Positions 1 through 12,300 of a stretch of 64,000 nucleotides of DNA are shown one piece after another. Positions within the stretch are counted from its first letter, which is position 1. The number at the start of each line of letters is the position of its first letter. The notes below the pieces were generated by a model that searched no databases, was not told the origin of the DNA, and worked only from the letters and a program-made list of their open reading frames with translations. The position numbers were made by a program, and so were the translations under genes. The stretch is from Liquidambar formosana. Taxonomy: Eukaryota > Streptophyta > Magnoliopsida > Saxifragales > Altingiaceae. Location: assembly GCA_039720395.1 (NCBI GenBank), contig CM077833.1, positions 23,520,271 to 23,584,270 on the forward strand, written 5' to 3'.

Positions 1-249
1 TATGTGCCTTTGTATTTGGCAACAATCGCAAATTTGAAATTGAAAATACCTTTTTTTTTTATGATCACATTGATCAATACTGCCAGTGCTTTGATTCTTA
101 TATGGCACTGCACAGAGTGGTATTTTGATATGATAACTATATGTTGATCAAGGTAGCCAGCTTTCTAGCTTGACAAGTTGTAGAAGTGGGACTCAGTTAT
201 TGTATTTGATTGCTGTTAGATGCATCCGTCTTTAATTTGTTGTACACAG

Positions 250-3200
250 GCCAAAGTCGTCTGTTAAATTGGTCCTACTAGATGAGGCGGATGCCATGAC
301 AAAGGATGCACAATTTGCCTTGCGTCGAGGTAGGAATCGTTCTTATCTATTTGTTTAACTACATATATATATATATATATATCTGACTAGCCATTTTTTT
401 TCTCGCATTCATCTAATGCTTCTATGCTTATCTGTGTTGCAGTGATTGAGAAATACACAAAGAACACTAGGTTTGCACTTATTTGTAATCAAGTCAACAA
501 GATTATTCCAGCACTTCAGTCAAGATGTACTCGATTTCGATTTGCTCCTCTTGACGCTATTCACGTCACGGAGCGACTTAAACACTGTTATAGAGGCATG
601 AAGGGTAAGATCAAATGTTATTCTTACTATTACTGTTTCTTTGTTGTTGATAGAGTTGTTATTTTGGGAAACATTTTGCTTCAAAATCTGGATAAGAAGT
701 ATCTATAACAAAATGGTTTGTAGGACACCTTTCCCTTCTGACAGTTGCAATGTCAGATACTGTTGGAAGCGCATTTGCAGAAGCAAAGGGCTTTCAAAAC
801 CAAAAAAAAAAAGAAATCAGATTTTTCTGACACGTGTTTGCTAGATTTATGTGACAAGAGGGATTAAAGATATACCTCAATGAAGAACAAGTTGAATGTC
901 AAGTTGATGTTTAAGAAGCCTTGTTGAATTCCTTTCTGCAATCAAATCCTATCCAACCTTCTAGTAGTGGAAGAATAAAACCTCAAAGGACTAGAGTTCT
1001 CAATTCTCAACCCTTGCATAACTAGAAGATGGCTAGGCTTTTGGGAGCCTTTCTTTCTTGCACACTAGCAGAAGTCTACAACCATAATATCCATGTATGA
1101 ATATATAGAGGTATTGTACCATTAACGCAAAAAGAGGGATATTAAACCACAAAGGCTTCATTTGAGCTCATAAAGAGGAAAAATATCGGGTTGCTTAGAT
1201 GGCTGCTTTCTGATTTTGGTTTGGCTGCATAACATGAAAGATTGAAGAAACCTGCTTTAGTAGTTTTATCGTGTAGATTAGTTCACTTAGTTGATTTAAA
1301 AATTATGCTATATTGCCTTTAACAGTGATTTCATTGAACTAGGCTTGATGTACCTGAGAGTGGCTTAGCGGCAGTTGTACGGCTTAGCAACGGTGACATG
1401 AGAAAGGCCTTGAACATTTTGCAGGTTTAAAATTTCTTGCACTGATGTCACTTGTGTTTGTGGTTATCTTTCAGTTTCTTAGAATTGCATAGTAGAGAAA
1501 CAATGGATGGGTTTTGATGCTATAATCATATGAATGTAGTAGATGACTAACAGAATACTAAGCCTATAAAATAAAATAAAATAAAATAAATAACAGAATA
1601 CTAACTACATGGCGATTAGAAAATTATTATTATATATTTCTTCTTACAACTCTTTGGCAGAATTACTTGAAGCTGCAAATCGTCATTATGATTAGCCATC
1701 AATGTTATTGAACACTTGATACTTTGTTGGGTAGCCCAGTTGGTAAGGGTGAAACTCGTGATTGTGTGGTTAGGCGCTCGGTCTCAGGTTTGATTCCCAC
1801 TAGGACAACCTAAGATTTAAGTGGGGGCCGTGGCGGCGGTGGGTTGCTGCGCTAGTCTTTGCGGAGGTTTAGGTTCCATGGGTGGGTCCAAAGGCCCTGC
1901 TGTGGGATGGTTCCACCGTTATAAAAAAAAAATGCCAATTGAGTTGGGTTTTTTGGTGACAGTGTCTTGCATAGTTTTACTTGTCTGTCATTCAACCCAA
2001 ATGGCGAAGGAAGGAAATAGATCATTCATCATTCCTCCATACTTTGATGAGCTGCACTATGATGATTCGACTGTGTATGACTCTATATCCCAATGAGTGG
2101 CCCATTCTTTTTCTTTTTAGGGGTGGATGGGTGGGTAATTGTTTGTCTTTCTGCCAAAACAGTGAGAAGGAAATGAGTCGCCTGCCCGTCTATGCGTATT
2201 GTGATGTTGTAGAAAAGAGTGCAATTAAACCAAAGGAGAGGATATGCCCTACCATTCGTGCATCCAGTTCTGAATTACTATATAACTATAATATGGGGAA
2301 CATTCCAAAAGTTTTGGTCAATTTGGTCTTTTTGTAATTAATGCAGTATGTTGTATGTGCACATGTGTGCCCACACAAACTTACTTTACATGTGCACAGT
2401 GATTATGCTTGCATGTATAATGCCATGATGGTGGTTTCTTTAATCTAAAAGCAAGAATAGGAGCTTATTCTATAGCCCTAAGTGATGAAAATTAAAAACT
2501 TTTATTAATTCCTCTATTCAGTGTCTTTGATAATGCACATTAGATACATAAAAAAAGTATCTGAAGTTTGTAGTTTGCTATTCCTTTTTTTTTTTGGGGC
2601 CCGCCGTGGGGGGGGGGGGGGGTTGTGTTGATTAAAGATTGAACGCAGCCAATCTGCATACTAAAAATTTTTAGTGCCTAATTTTCAGTTTTATCTAACG
2701 GCACATAAGCCTTTTTCGTTTCCTTTTTTAGGGTGGGGGGAAAGTTGGAGTTGTGAATCCTGTATGTTTATGCCAGTGGCTATATGTATGTTTATGTGCG
2801 TTCTACAGTTCTACTCTGATATCAAGATATTCTAATGAAAATGGTACCCACCTTTAATCTTTATTGATTATTGTGGCTCAGTTTGAGTCCTTGGCTTAGT
2901 AGTATTGTAATTTGGAAAGATGATGGGGAAATTTTTTTTTTAAAGGTTAAAATGCGTATTTTCACAACTCTTGTTATTTATTTGGACTCTTGCAACAAGA
3001 ACCTTTACGATGGGAAAGATTATGCATGTTGCAGACTTTTGGATTCTGCTGGCATTCTTGTGTTAGTCCACTCTTCTTTTTGAATGGATCTTAGATTACC
3101 TCATTGATCCTTTTTTTCTTCGTCTTCTTCTTTTTCTTCCCTTTTGGGGTTTATGCAGTCAACAAATATGGCTTCTCAGCAGATAACGGAAGAGGCTGTG

Positions 3201-4899
3201 TACCTGTGCACTGGAAATCCATTACCCAAAGACTATTGAGCAAATATCTTATTGGCTTCTGAACGAATCATTTGCAACTAGTTTTAGCAGTATCCAACAA
3301 CTCCTGTCATATTAATGTGGTTAATTATAGTATGTAGCTCTTCAAGAAATTGTGTTTTTCTCTTCCTTTTATTTTTTTATTTTATTTTTTTTGTGTGTGT
3401 GTGTGTGTTCTTAACCATCTGTAGGAATATCTGACATCAAGACAAGAAAAGGATTGGCCTTGATTGATATCGTAAGGGAAGTAACAATGTAAGTGCTAAG
3501 CTTATTCTAGTTTCTGATGGGCAGTTTATTTGCTTAATCTCATCTCCAAGGCATTTCATTTAACAGGTTTGTTTTTAAGATCAAGATGCCATCAGATGTC
3601 CGAGTTCATTTGATTAATGATTTGGCTGACATTGAGTATGTATCTAAGTCTTGCTTAACTTCTTTATACTCAGTTTAAAAATTTTCTATGAATGTCTCAA
3701 GTCATGATGCTGATAAAAAATGTCTCAATTTGTGATACGGTACGATGTATCAATGGATGCTGATGTCAAAGATACAATAAACCAATGTAGGGTTGCATGC
3801 ATTACATTTGTGTCCTATAGACTGTAGGGTGGACTAAGATAAGAAACATACATTTTAAAACTGCTTAATATGTCATCATTGATTGGAGCTGCTATACATT
3901 ACTGGATTTGAATTTATGACACTAAAGGCCCTTTTTTTTTGGCCGCGGGGGGGGGGGGGGGGGGTGTGGGGCAGGGCAGGATTATCTCTGGCCAAAGATA
4001 TGAGCACGTACTGGCATAAATCACATCAGATGATACCAACTTGAAGTCCGAAACCAATAATGACAAATACTGGAAAACTCAAATAAACTCAACAAAACCT
4101 TATCTTGAATTCATGCAGTCAGCTCTATGAAATTTGGGAAAATACCATAAAAGTAATGAGGATAATAAATTTTGTGGGATTCTATATGATTAGTTGCAAT
4201 ACATCTGAAGTGAGTGGGATAATAATAGATATACATTTATTTCATAAATAGGAAAGCATCAATTTATTTCAATTTATGCTTGTAATTATTGTAATAATTT
4301 CTTTATTTTAAATCAATTTTCATAACTTTAAAAAAAAGTATGTCAAATTAGAAATTTACATCTCTGAGATAGTTTATTCCAGAATTTCTGGTCCCATGTT
4401 ACTGAAATGATGTGCTTGCTCTAGATTTACTGGAACCCTGTCTGTGCCTCACTTGTTCCTCATTTTAAGAGATGATACTCTTGTGACTAGCAGTCTTAAA
4501 TGCATAATCATTTATCTTAAGTCTCTTGTCCCCAACTCCTGGGTACAAAGGCTTTTAAGCTTAGTCAAGTAGAGTCTTTTCTTCTTCTTTTGTCTCCTTT
4601 ATGTGTTAGTGGATGAGCGTGCCCTCTTGTATCTTTCTTCTCTTCTCTGTTTGAAATGGCTTGCAGATAGATAGCCCAGCCTGGCCAGTACCTTCTGTTG
4701 ACAATGCATGTGCAAGGTCTCTTTAGGTCATTTTACAACGTATTAAGAACAGGGTATACTTCAGTGTACTGAACTGTATGAATGGTTTTTGGTTTGCAGG
4801 TACAGGTTGAGTTTCGGGTGCAATGATAAGTTGCAGCTTGGATCCCTCATTGCTTCTTTTACAGGAGCTCGGTCTGCGTTGGTTGCTGCTGCAAAGTAA
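250..4899 (+). CDS. RFC3: Replication factor C small subunit (RFC3-type), 3' part only
   Basis: This is the clamp-loader AAA+ ATPase subunit that helps load PCNA at primer-template junctions in the nucleus. Seven exons are visible: 250-329, 443-604, 1343-1424, 3159-3289, 3425-3488, 3567-3635 and 4800-4899 (TAA stop). They give about 227 residues; the N-terminal part with Walker A lies left of the window. Visible motifs are the Walker B DEAD box (LLDEADAM, exon 1), the sensor-1/arginine-finger region (NQVNKIIPALQSRC, exon 2), sensor 2 (NGDMRKALNILQ, exon 3) and the helical collar, ending in SALVAAAK. All junctions are GT-AG and phases agree. Three single extra bases break the frame: near 586, near 598-599 (both exon 2) and near 3233 (exon 4). 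Removing them restores the conserved sequence. Because the protein should be essential, I read these as sequence errors rather than a pseudogene. It faces CSI3 tail to tail. Confidence 0.93.
1725..1932 (+). mobile_element. tRNA-derived SINE in an RFC3 intron
   Basis: A tRNA-like head with a box A match (TAGCCCAGTTGG, 1732-1743) and a box B match (GGTTTGATTCC, 1787-1797) lies about 44 bases apart, as in an RNA polymerase III promoter. A GC-rich tRNA-unrelated body follows, ending in an A-run at about 1922-1932. The element sits in the RFC3 intron between 1424 and 3159. No convincing target-site duplication was found; GTTGGGT occurs near both ends but not at the exact boundary. It is not a functional tRNA, because no acceptor stem or complete cloverleaf is present. 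Confidence 0.7.
2585..2622. repeat. Compound T-run / G-run in an RFC3 intron
   Basis: Eleven T bases are followed by a short GC-rich spacer and about 15 G bases. A similar T-then-G tract lies at 3932-3964 in a later RFC3 intron. These long G homopolymers are unusual in an AT-rich plant intron and recur through the window. Confidence 0.8.
3932..3964. repeat. Compound T-run / G-run in RFC3 intron before last exon
   Basis: Nine T bases, the linker GGCCGC, then about 18 G bases. It has the same polarity as the tract at 2585-2622. It lies in the 1.16-kb intron between the exons ending at 3635 and starting at 4800. Confidence 0.8.
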
Positions 4900-6307
4900 T
4901 TATGTGTTTTGATTTGGGATGGTTCTTTACCTGGCCCCCTTACTTTATGCATATGGCTTGTTACATCACTCAAGCTTCACTATATGGTTTCAAAGTGGAT
5001 TTTTTTTGTCTGATTTAAGATCCAAGCCTATTAACAGCTTCTGGAACCAAGTCATGAAAAGTTAAGAATTTCGAGTTGTGAGCTTGCTAGGTAAATTGTA
5101 TCAACTGTCAAGAATTTAAAAATATATATATATATATATATTTTATTTAACTTTCCCATATTCTGGTAGGGGTTTCAACTTGTGCACTTATATGTCCATA
5201 TAATAGTTGATTGTGTTCATCAGTGCTGCTCCATCTTGTGTTCAACCTTTTGCTGGAAGTTATAGATTGCACATCTGGGCCCACGAATTTTTCAGTTTAT
5301 ACTGTATAGTGTGCTGGTGGAGCACACTGGGAAAATTGAAGCCAATAACACTTCCTTTGCAGCTCCAAACGTGCACATCCATGATTTACAATTTTACATG
5401 CTGTTCTATAGAAATTTTTGCCTCAAATTGTTTATTAAGGCTGTTGATGAATTGTCTTAAGGTGATGCAGTGGCATGCCAGGCTAAGCTCCTTATTCCCT
5501 GATGCGACTGGTTTTGGTTTTAATTAAGTAAAAATAAATTAAAAAACTGGTTTACAAAAGATTGGTAACGTACCACCGAAAAAAAAATGGAAAAAAAAAA
5601 AGATCAGGAACGACTCAATGGTGTTGACAGTCTTTCTCGGGTTTGTGCAATGAAATATTATTGGTAAACTCTTTCTTGGTTTAATTTGCCATGTTAAATC
5701 ACAATGGTTTGGCTCAATATTCATGAGATGCCGAACCTCATAAAATTTAGGTTAATTAAAAATTAATGAAGGACGAGGAAGCTCAACAGCATATGCCAGA
5801 TAAACTTTCAAAACGGTCGGCTTCTCTTCATGCATGACTAAGCACAGCGTTCAACTTTTAAGAAAGTCAATAGTGGCTTGATGGATGTAACTCACTAAGG
5901 CTTAATCTGGGCAATTAAAGAAAAAGCTTGATTTCATCATTTTCTCGACTCAAATTTTCTCTAAACATATTTAAATTGCTAGCGCCTACAGACTGACCTG
6001 TACAAGCAGCTTCTAAACAACTTTGAAATTCCCTACACCGTGGGAACCCTTTTTTTTTTTCTTCTTCTTTTTTTTTTAAACTCTCCCCACCTCTGCAAAT
6101 TAATTAACATTTTACACTTTACACCTCAGGCAGCATAATATTTCACAGCTACAAAACTGGATCTTCAATTGATATAAATACTTACAAGCAAACCAACCTC
6201 CTGCAACCCATTGGGACAAAATCAACCATTAATCCTCCTCCGCTCGCCTGCTACACCTGACTTTGCTGCACCTGCTTTTATATAATAAAAAAAAAAATTA
6301 TACCCTT
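4900..6307. other. Convergent intergenic region between RFC3 and CSI3
   Basis: This is the 1.4-kb tail-to-tail spacer holding the 3' UTRs of both genes. It contains an (AT)n run near 5121-5141, several A or T homopolymers (5580-5600, 6050-6078) and scattered AATAAA-like sequences that could serve either gene as poly(A) signals. I see no further gene or clear transposon here. Confidence 0.6.
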
Positions 6308-9300
6308 TCACATGCTCTCATTTGATATTCTGTTGGACCAGATAATTTCAATTTCGAGTGTTCTGGAAGATCCATCTTTATTGCTGTCATGATTAAGGCT
6401 AAACAATCCACTATATACTCCCTCAGTCACAACTTTGTCAATCTGGATAGTCACTCTTCCAAGAGTAGTCTGAAAAGCCCACCATCAGCACATCAGAAAC
6501 TGATAAAGCAACACCATCTGGGAGGGTACATAACTCTACCATTGCTAATCGCAACCTGTTGCCAATCAGAGCGTGCCACATCAAGGTACAAAGGGCACTG
6601 TCATCATTTCAGAACAAGCAAGGTTTTTCAATAGTCACCTCGTTTGTTTTATCAGTGAAATGTAGGCAGCATCCATCTATACAGTGATGTGTGCCAGTTG
6701 GCTACAAGTTGGTGGCAATTGAAAGATCCTATGAAAACCGGAATCGATCTACAAGGAATATGAAACTAAAAGAATTTAAATACAAAATCAGATTACCTTT
6801 CCGAAAGTATTCTTGCTTTTGCATAGGATGTGGAGTTTTTGCCCCTTTGGTGGTACATCAAATGCCCATGTAAACCCTTCTTTCCATTCTGGAGAGGTAT
6901 TGTGGCTCACTACCTAGCAAAAATAAAAGATCAAATAAGAATGAAATGTAATTACACCCCCTCCCTTTCTTTTTCTTTTTCTTTTTTTTATTGGCTGATG
7001 GTAGGAGATTATAATCTATTCACAATATGACATAGCAAGACTTCTGTGATATAAAAACCTCTTAACATATCTTCTTTCAGGGAGCGAACAAAACTTATGA
7101 TCCAAAAATAGATTTTTCATAACGACACTTTCATTAACTTGCAAATTTATTCTTAAAAATATTACTCTTTTTTTAAAAAAAGGATAACATTTTTAATTAA
7201 AATTATTGATGGAGACTTCCTCTCCTTTCAAAAAGAAACTTTTCTTTCACTTTATTGTGGAGCTTTTCATGCATTGCCATGCAGAACCAAGTAACGTGGC
7301 AGATCATGGTGCTGCTACATCATTTAAGCAATCAATTAAAATGTTTTGAACGTGGCCATCCATACGGGACTTGCCATCATATTAAAACAATCCAAGAAAA
7401 AAAGAAATGAATTAACAACCTGAGAACTTCTACTGAGCAAAAATAGGAACATCTCAAATGCCTACCTCTAGAAAACAAATAAATTAAGCTATATTATGTA
7501 GGGAAACATTTTTGCACAGAATTCTTCAATTGAAAAATTACCTTGGTTTGCCGTGGCGGACAATTGCCTATTGTCAATCGACAGAAAGCATTTGTGCTTC
7601 CCATGGCCTGCTTTAGGTTGTTCCCACGCTTAATTGTAACAGTCAAACACCCTGGCAGGCAATGCAATAGGCTGTCTGCTCTCTCATGGAAACTTGGTGG
7701 GCAGGTTTTCATCAGCATTTGCAGAATGGGAATGGCTTCCGCTGCAATCATGGCTTGCGATTTTGCAACATCTATTGGCATGGTCGACCAAGAATGTTTT
7801 AACAAGCATAGGGTGTCCAATACAGATTCCTGAGCAGCCTCACCCCCAGACTTAAGCGCTCCTACCAAATGGGGAATACAGAGAGTAGCTGCTTCAGAAA
7901 TGTGGAGCTTAGGGAAATTGGTGAATATCACATTTATGGTTCTCAAGACCTCTTCATTGATAATTGCCGTGGACCACAACTCTTTCTCTAATGCAGCTGC
8001 ATGACAACACAATGAGAGGAAATCAATATATAGATGGAAAACATGGAAACACTATAGTATAGTTCTCAGCATAGTCAATGGATAAATCAGAAGAAAAGTG
8101 GAATTCTACTAATAGAAAACAAGAGTACAGCTAAAAACAGCTAACTGTGTGCATATTTGTTCCAAATGTCAATACACAATCTTGACACACTTTACTGGTC
8201 ATCTATTTCTAGAAATTCCATAATGAACATACAAAATTTTAAGAAGCTTACTAAAATAGGGGTTAAAAAAAATGGAAAGCTTTCAGATTCTGACCAAAAG
8301 CATAGTTCCGAAGCAAATTATAGGTTTCAGATTCTGACCAAAAAACATATTTACATAAGTTGTACAAAAGCATAGTTCCGAAGCAAATTATAGGTTTTTT
8401 AAAAAGTAACAAAAAAAAAAAATTTCATCCCAGACGTTTGTCCTTTTAATAGTTCCTTGGTTCATTTATTTATTTATTTATTTATAAGGAACTCATTGTA
8501 TTAATCTGAAAAGACAAATACAAAATTGGACAAGGAGTCCAAATAGCGAACCAAAAGAAAGAACTAAGCTCAACCCCTACAAGCCAAGCAGCAAAAAAAA
8601 AAAACAGGCTATGACAGCTAAACAGAACACCAACAGCCAACCAGCGCAAGACCCAAAAACAAATCAAGGGGGGTAGAAATGGCCCCAGTAGTTCCTTGGT
8701 TCATAGACAGCCAATTTAGCACCCAAGATGGATTTAATAACTTTTTAATTAATTCCTCATTGAAGGATGTCTGAGTTTCCAAAATCTTGAATCTTCTAAT
8801 CATTTTTCATTTATAATAAAGAGAAATTTGAACCCTGGACCCACTTCCACCTCTCTACAAGCCTTTACAACTGTCCTAGAATGGCCTTAGGCTCCAAATT
8901 TTCAATTAGAGTTTGAAAAGAAATATAAATTTGGGAAATGCGGTTTTTCTTGTCTACCACTTAGTAGACAAAGGAAATATGTCATTGGAGCTATCTCTTT
9001 ATGAACCCATTCCCGTTTCTCAACATGATTGTCTCATACTTTATTTGGAAACATAGTAAACCTAATTATGTGATTCTGCGCATGCACATCATATGTATGA
9101 ATAATAGATGCATGGATACTATGTATTTTTGGCATGTGGGAATGGGATTAAATGCAATGTGGTAGACATCAACTTCTAATATTTTCTAGAATAGGCAATA
9201 ATACATTTATACATGTACACCAGTGTCTGATACTTTTGTCTCAACTCACTTCTACTACTAGTTTTCCAAATCCTAACATTGAAATGTAAGCAAAGTTTCA

Positions 9301-12300
9301 TGAATATTTCTATGCTAATTCTCACTTCCCATTGATGAAGCTATACTGCTAATGAAGGTATAAGAACAAAATTTATTCTTAAATCTATCCATTTCCGTTT
9401 TTTTTAAAAGATTGCTACTTGTACTTTCCCCCGCCTTCGACAAAGTTTGACTTAAATAGCATTTCCATCGCTTAGTCAGTACTAAGCATTCTTAAGCCTG
9501 TCCATAACAACCCAAAGACAATATCTGTGTAAAAGATATCTATTATGCAGCTATTTATGTATAAGGTATTGGAAGTTCCAAAACCAGACAATGAAACAAA
9601 TTATTAATGCATATGGTAGCAAGTCATGATCACATATAATTTTTTGGGCATATGACATGAGAAGGAACATTTTTCCATTTGTCCAAGCATTTTAATCTGT
9701 CATGGAGAACAAGAAGATTACTAATAACAGAGGATTGAATTGTCTCAGATGTAACTTACCCGTCAAAGATCTGATGAGCTCATTTGATACATATTCTTGA
9801 AGTGTGTGATTAGAAAATAAAAATTTGATCAGCAACGCTGCCTGACCAGCAACCTCTGAATTAGGAGACAGTAGTAGTTCCTGAACTACCAATATACCCC
9901 CTGCTTCTGCAACAGCTCGCCTATTGGTTCTACTATGCATGACAAAGTTCTGCAATGCACAAATTGCCACCATTTTCATTTCTTCTGTTGGCTGATCTTC
10001 AAGCAAGCTTATCAGTGCACGACATGCCGATACAGAATCACTGGCTCTAGCAAGTCCTTCGTGCTGTGAGAGATCACCAAGAGCTAAAGCAGCAAGAAGC
10101 CGACCAGGCTGTGATCTGGTTTGTGGGTCTAACAGATACTGCGACAAAGGTGCTATTGCATACTTGGAAACCTTCATCTCTCGTACCCTAACATTATTGA
10201 ATAAAGCTTCGAGTAATCTTCCAGATGCTTCTTCACACTGATGAGATCTTAGGAGGTCCAGCAAAGCATCTATTGCACCTGCTTCAGTCATCTGTTCAGC
10301 GCTCGAAGCATCACTCCTCTCATGAACAGTCAAAGCATTCAGAGCCACTGTAATAGTGCTCTCCAGGGTAGAGTGCAACATTTTCACAAGAACCACAAGA
10401 GGAACTTTGAAATAGTACTCAGCCTTGGAACGTAGAACATTCGAGAGAACCAAAGCAGCTGATTCCCATAATGCATGAGGTGGCTGAGGATCATCTTGAA
10501 TAATAACCTTCGCAAGCTTCAAAAATACCCCCAGCATCAGCAACTGCCTTTGGCCAGCTTATAGAGATATTTTCCAATGACTTAATTGCAGTTTGCTGTA
10601 AGTTCAATATTCCAATACCAGCAAGCTGCACAAGGGGCACAACGGCATTTTTTGTGGTAATATCTTGCTGAAAATGCTCCTGCGCAAGGAGATGAGATAG
10701 CAATTCTGTGCCAAGCTGCTGGATGGCTTGAGATGGGGATTCCAGAAATGAAATCAGAGGCTCAATGACTTGGCTAGGAGTAAGTTTCAAAGTTGCAAGA
10801 CTTTGTGGTTTCTCCAAAATGTTAACAAGGGCTTGCAAGGCACTGTGCTGTCCCCACATACTGAAATCTGGACGAAGCAAAACCATGAAAAGGGGTTCCA
10901 CAATTTTTGCAGCAGCTGAGCTTTTAGCAATTGCACTACTATTTGTTAAAATGCGGAACAGTTCTGCAATTGAAGAGCATAACGAACTGGGTGCAACAGG
11001 GAGCAGCTCAAGACAATTGTCAATAATGCCGGCTTTGACCATGTCCAGCTTGTGGGGAGTTCTATCTTTCCCCAACTTTATGAGAGCAGAGATGCAAGCC
11101 TCAGTGAGCTGATGGTTTGACCCAGAAACCAAACCAACAAGAAGATCTACAATATCATAAGCGGCCGCAAGCTCCACTTGTTGTTCATCATCCAACAATC
11201 TTTCAAATGCACAAACACCAGATTCCACTGCTGCATTTGCATCAGACAGCATCAGTGATATAAGGGGCTGTATGCATTCAGAGGCAATTGGATTTGCTCT
11301 GAATTTTGTATTACCAAACAGAACAAAACAGAGTTGTGCGGCATTAGACTTGAGTTCCAAGGATGAAGTGGAAGATAATATTCTGTATACACTCTCAAGA
11401 GGGTCTCCTTCCACGTCAGCCAACAAAGCTGCTTTTAAAGAATTCCCTGAAAATAACTTGATCAAGGCAACAAGGGAAGCCTCTAACTCACTCTCTGATG
11501 CAGCGTTAAGCATGTCAACCAAAGGCTGAACAGCCTGCCTAGCTAGATCAGAATCTCTAATGTTTTCAGCATCAAAAAGTTCATGCAGAGCCCTAGCAGC
11601 ACTGAGTCTAGCATTTCTTGACCCCAAACGCAGAACGGCTACAAGTTGATTCAAAGAACTAGCTGATGCTTCATATCGAAGAAGATCGGGATTGCTAAAT
11701 AATATTCTTAATAGTTCGGATATAGAGGCCTCTGTTGAGTCTTGAGGGCTCAATGATAGGTACTTTGTTAGAGCATCCAGAGCTCCAGCTTCAGCCATGA
11801 TTAGTTTGTTTGTATCACTTCCATCAGCAATACGGGTCAAGATTCGAACAGCAGTTGGAGGGGCACCGGGCCTATCCGGTATTGGTCTCAAAAGATCCAC
11901 TAACAAAGGTATAGTTTTGCGTGCAGTTGAACCAACTCTTACATCTTCAATTTCAAAAAGGTGTTCCAGAACAACTTGATCAGGGTTTCGCACCAGGGAA
12001 AATTCTTCTGATAAAGCAACTAGGTTTGGCATATCTGACTCTATGTAGCCAATTAGGGTTATTATCCCAGAAACTGCACCGGAATTTGCAATGGACAGCT
12101 TCATTCCCTTACTTCCATTGCAAACAAGACTAGCCATTGCCTGGGCGGCAAAATATCTGTCAATAATTTCATCAGATCTCAGCAGGAGAGCGAGGGAGGG
12201 TATGATGCGCATGGTTGCAGGAGACAAAACTACATTTGCATCTTGAAATAAAATTGCCAGGAGCAGGGCACTGATCCAAATACCTTCTGTATCCTCAAAC

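Noticed and set aside
1732..1797. Possible tRNA gene (box A and box B present)
   Set aside because: There is no complete cloverleaf or acceptor stem. The A-tailed body marks a SINE.
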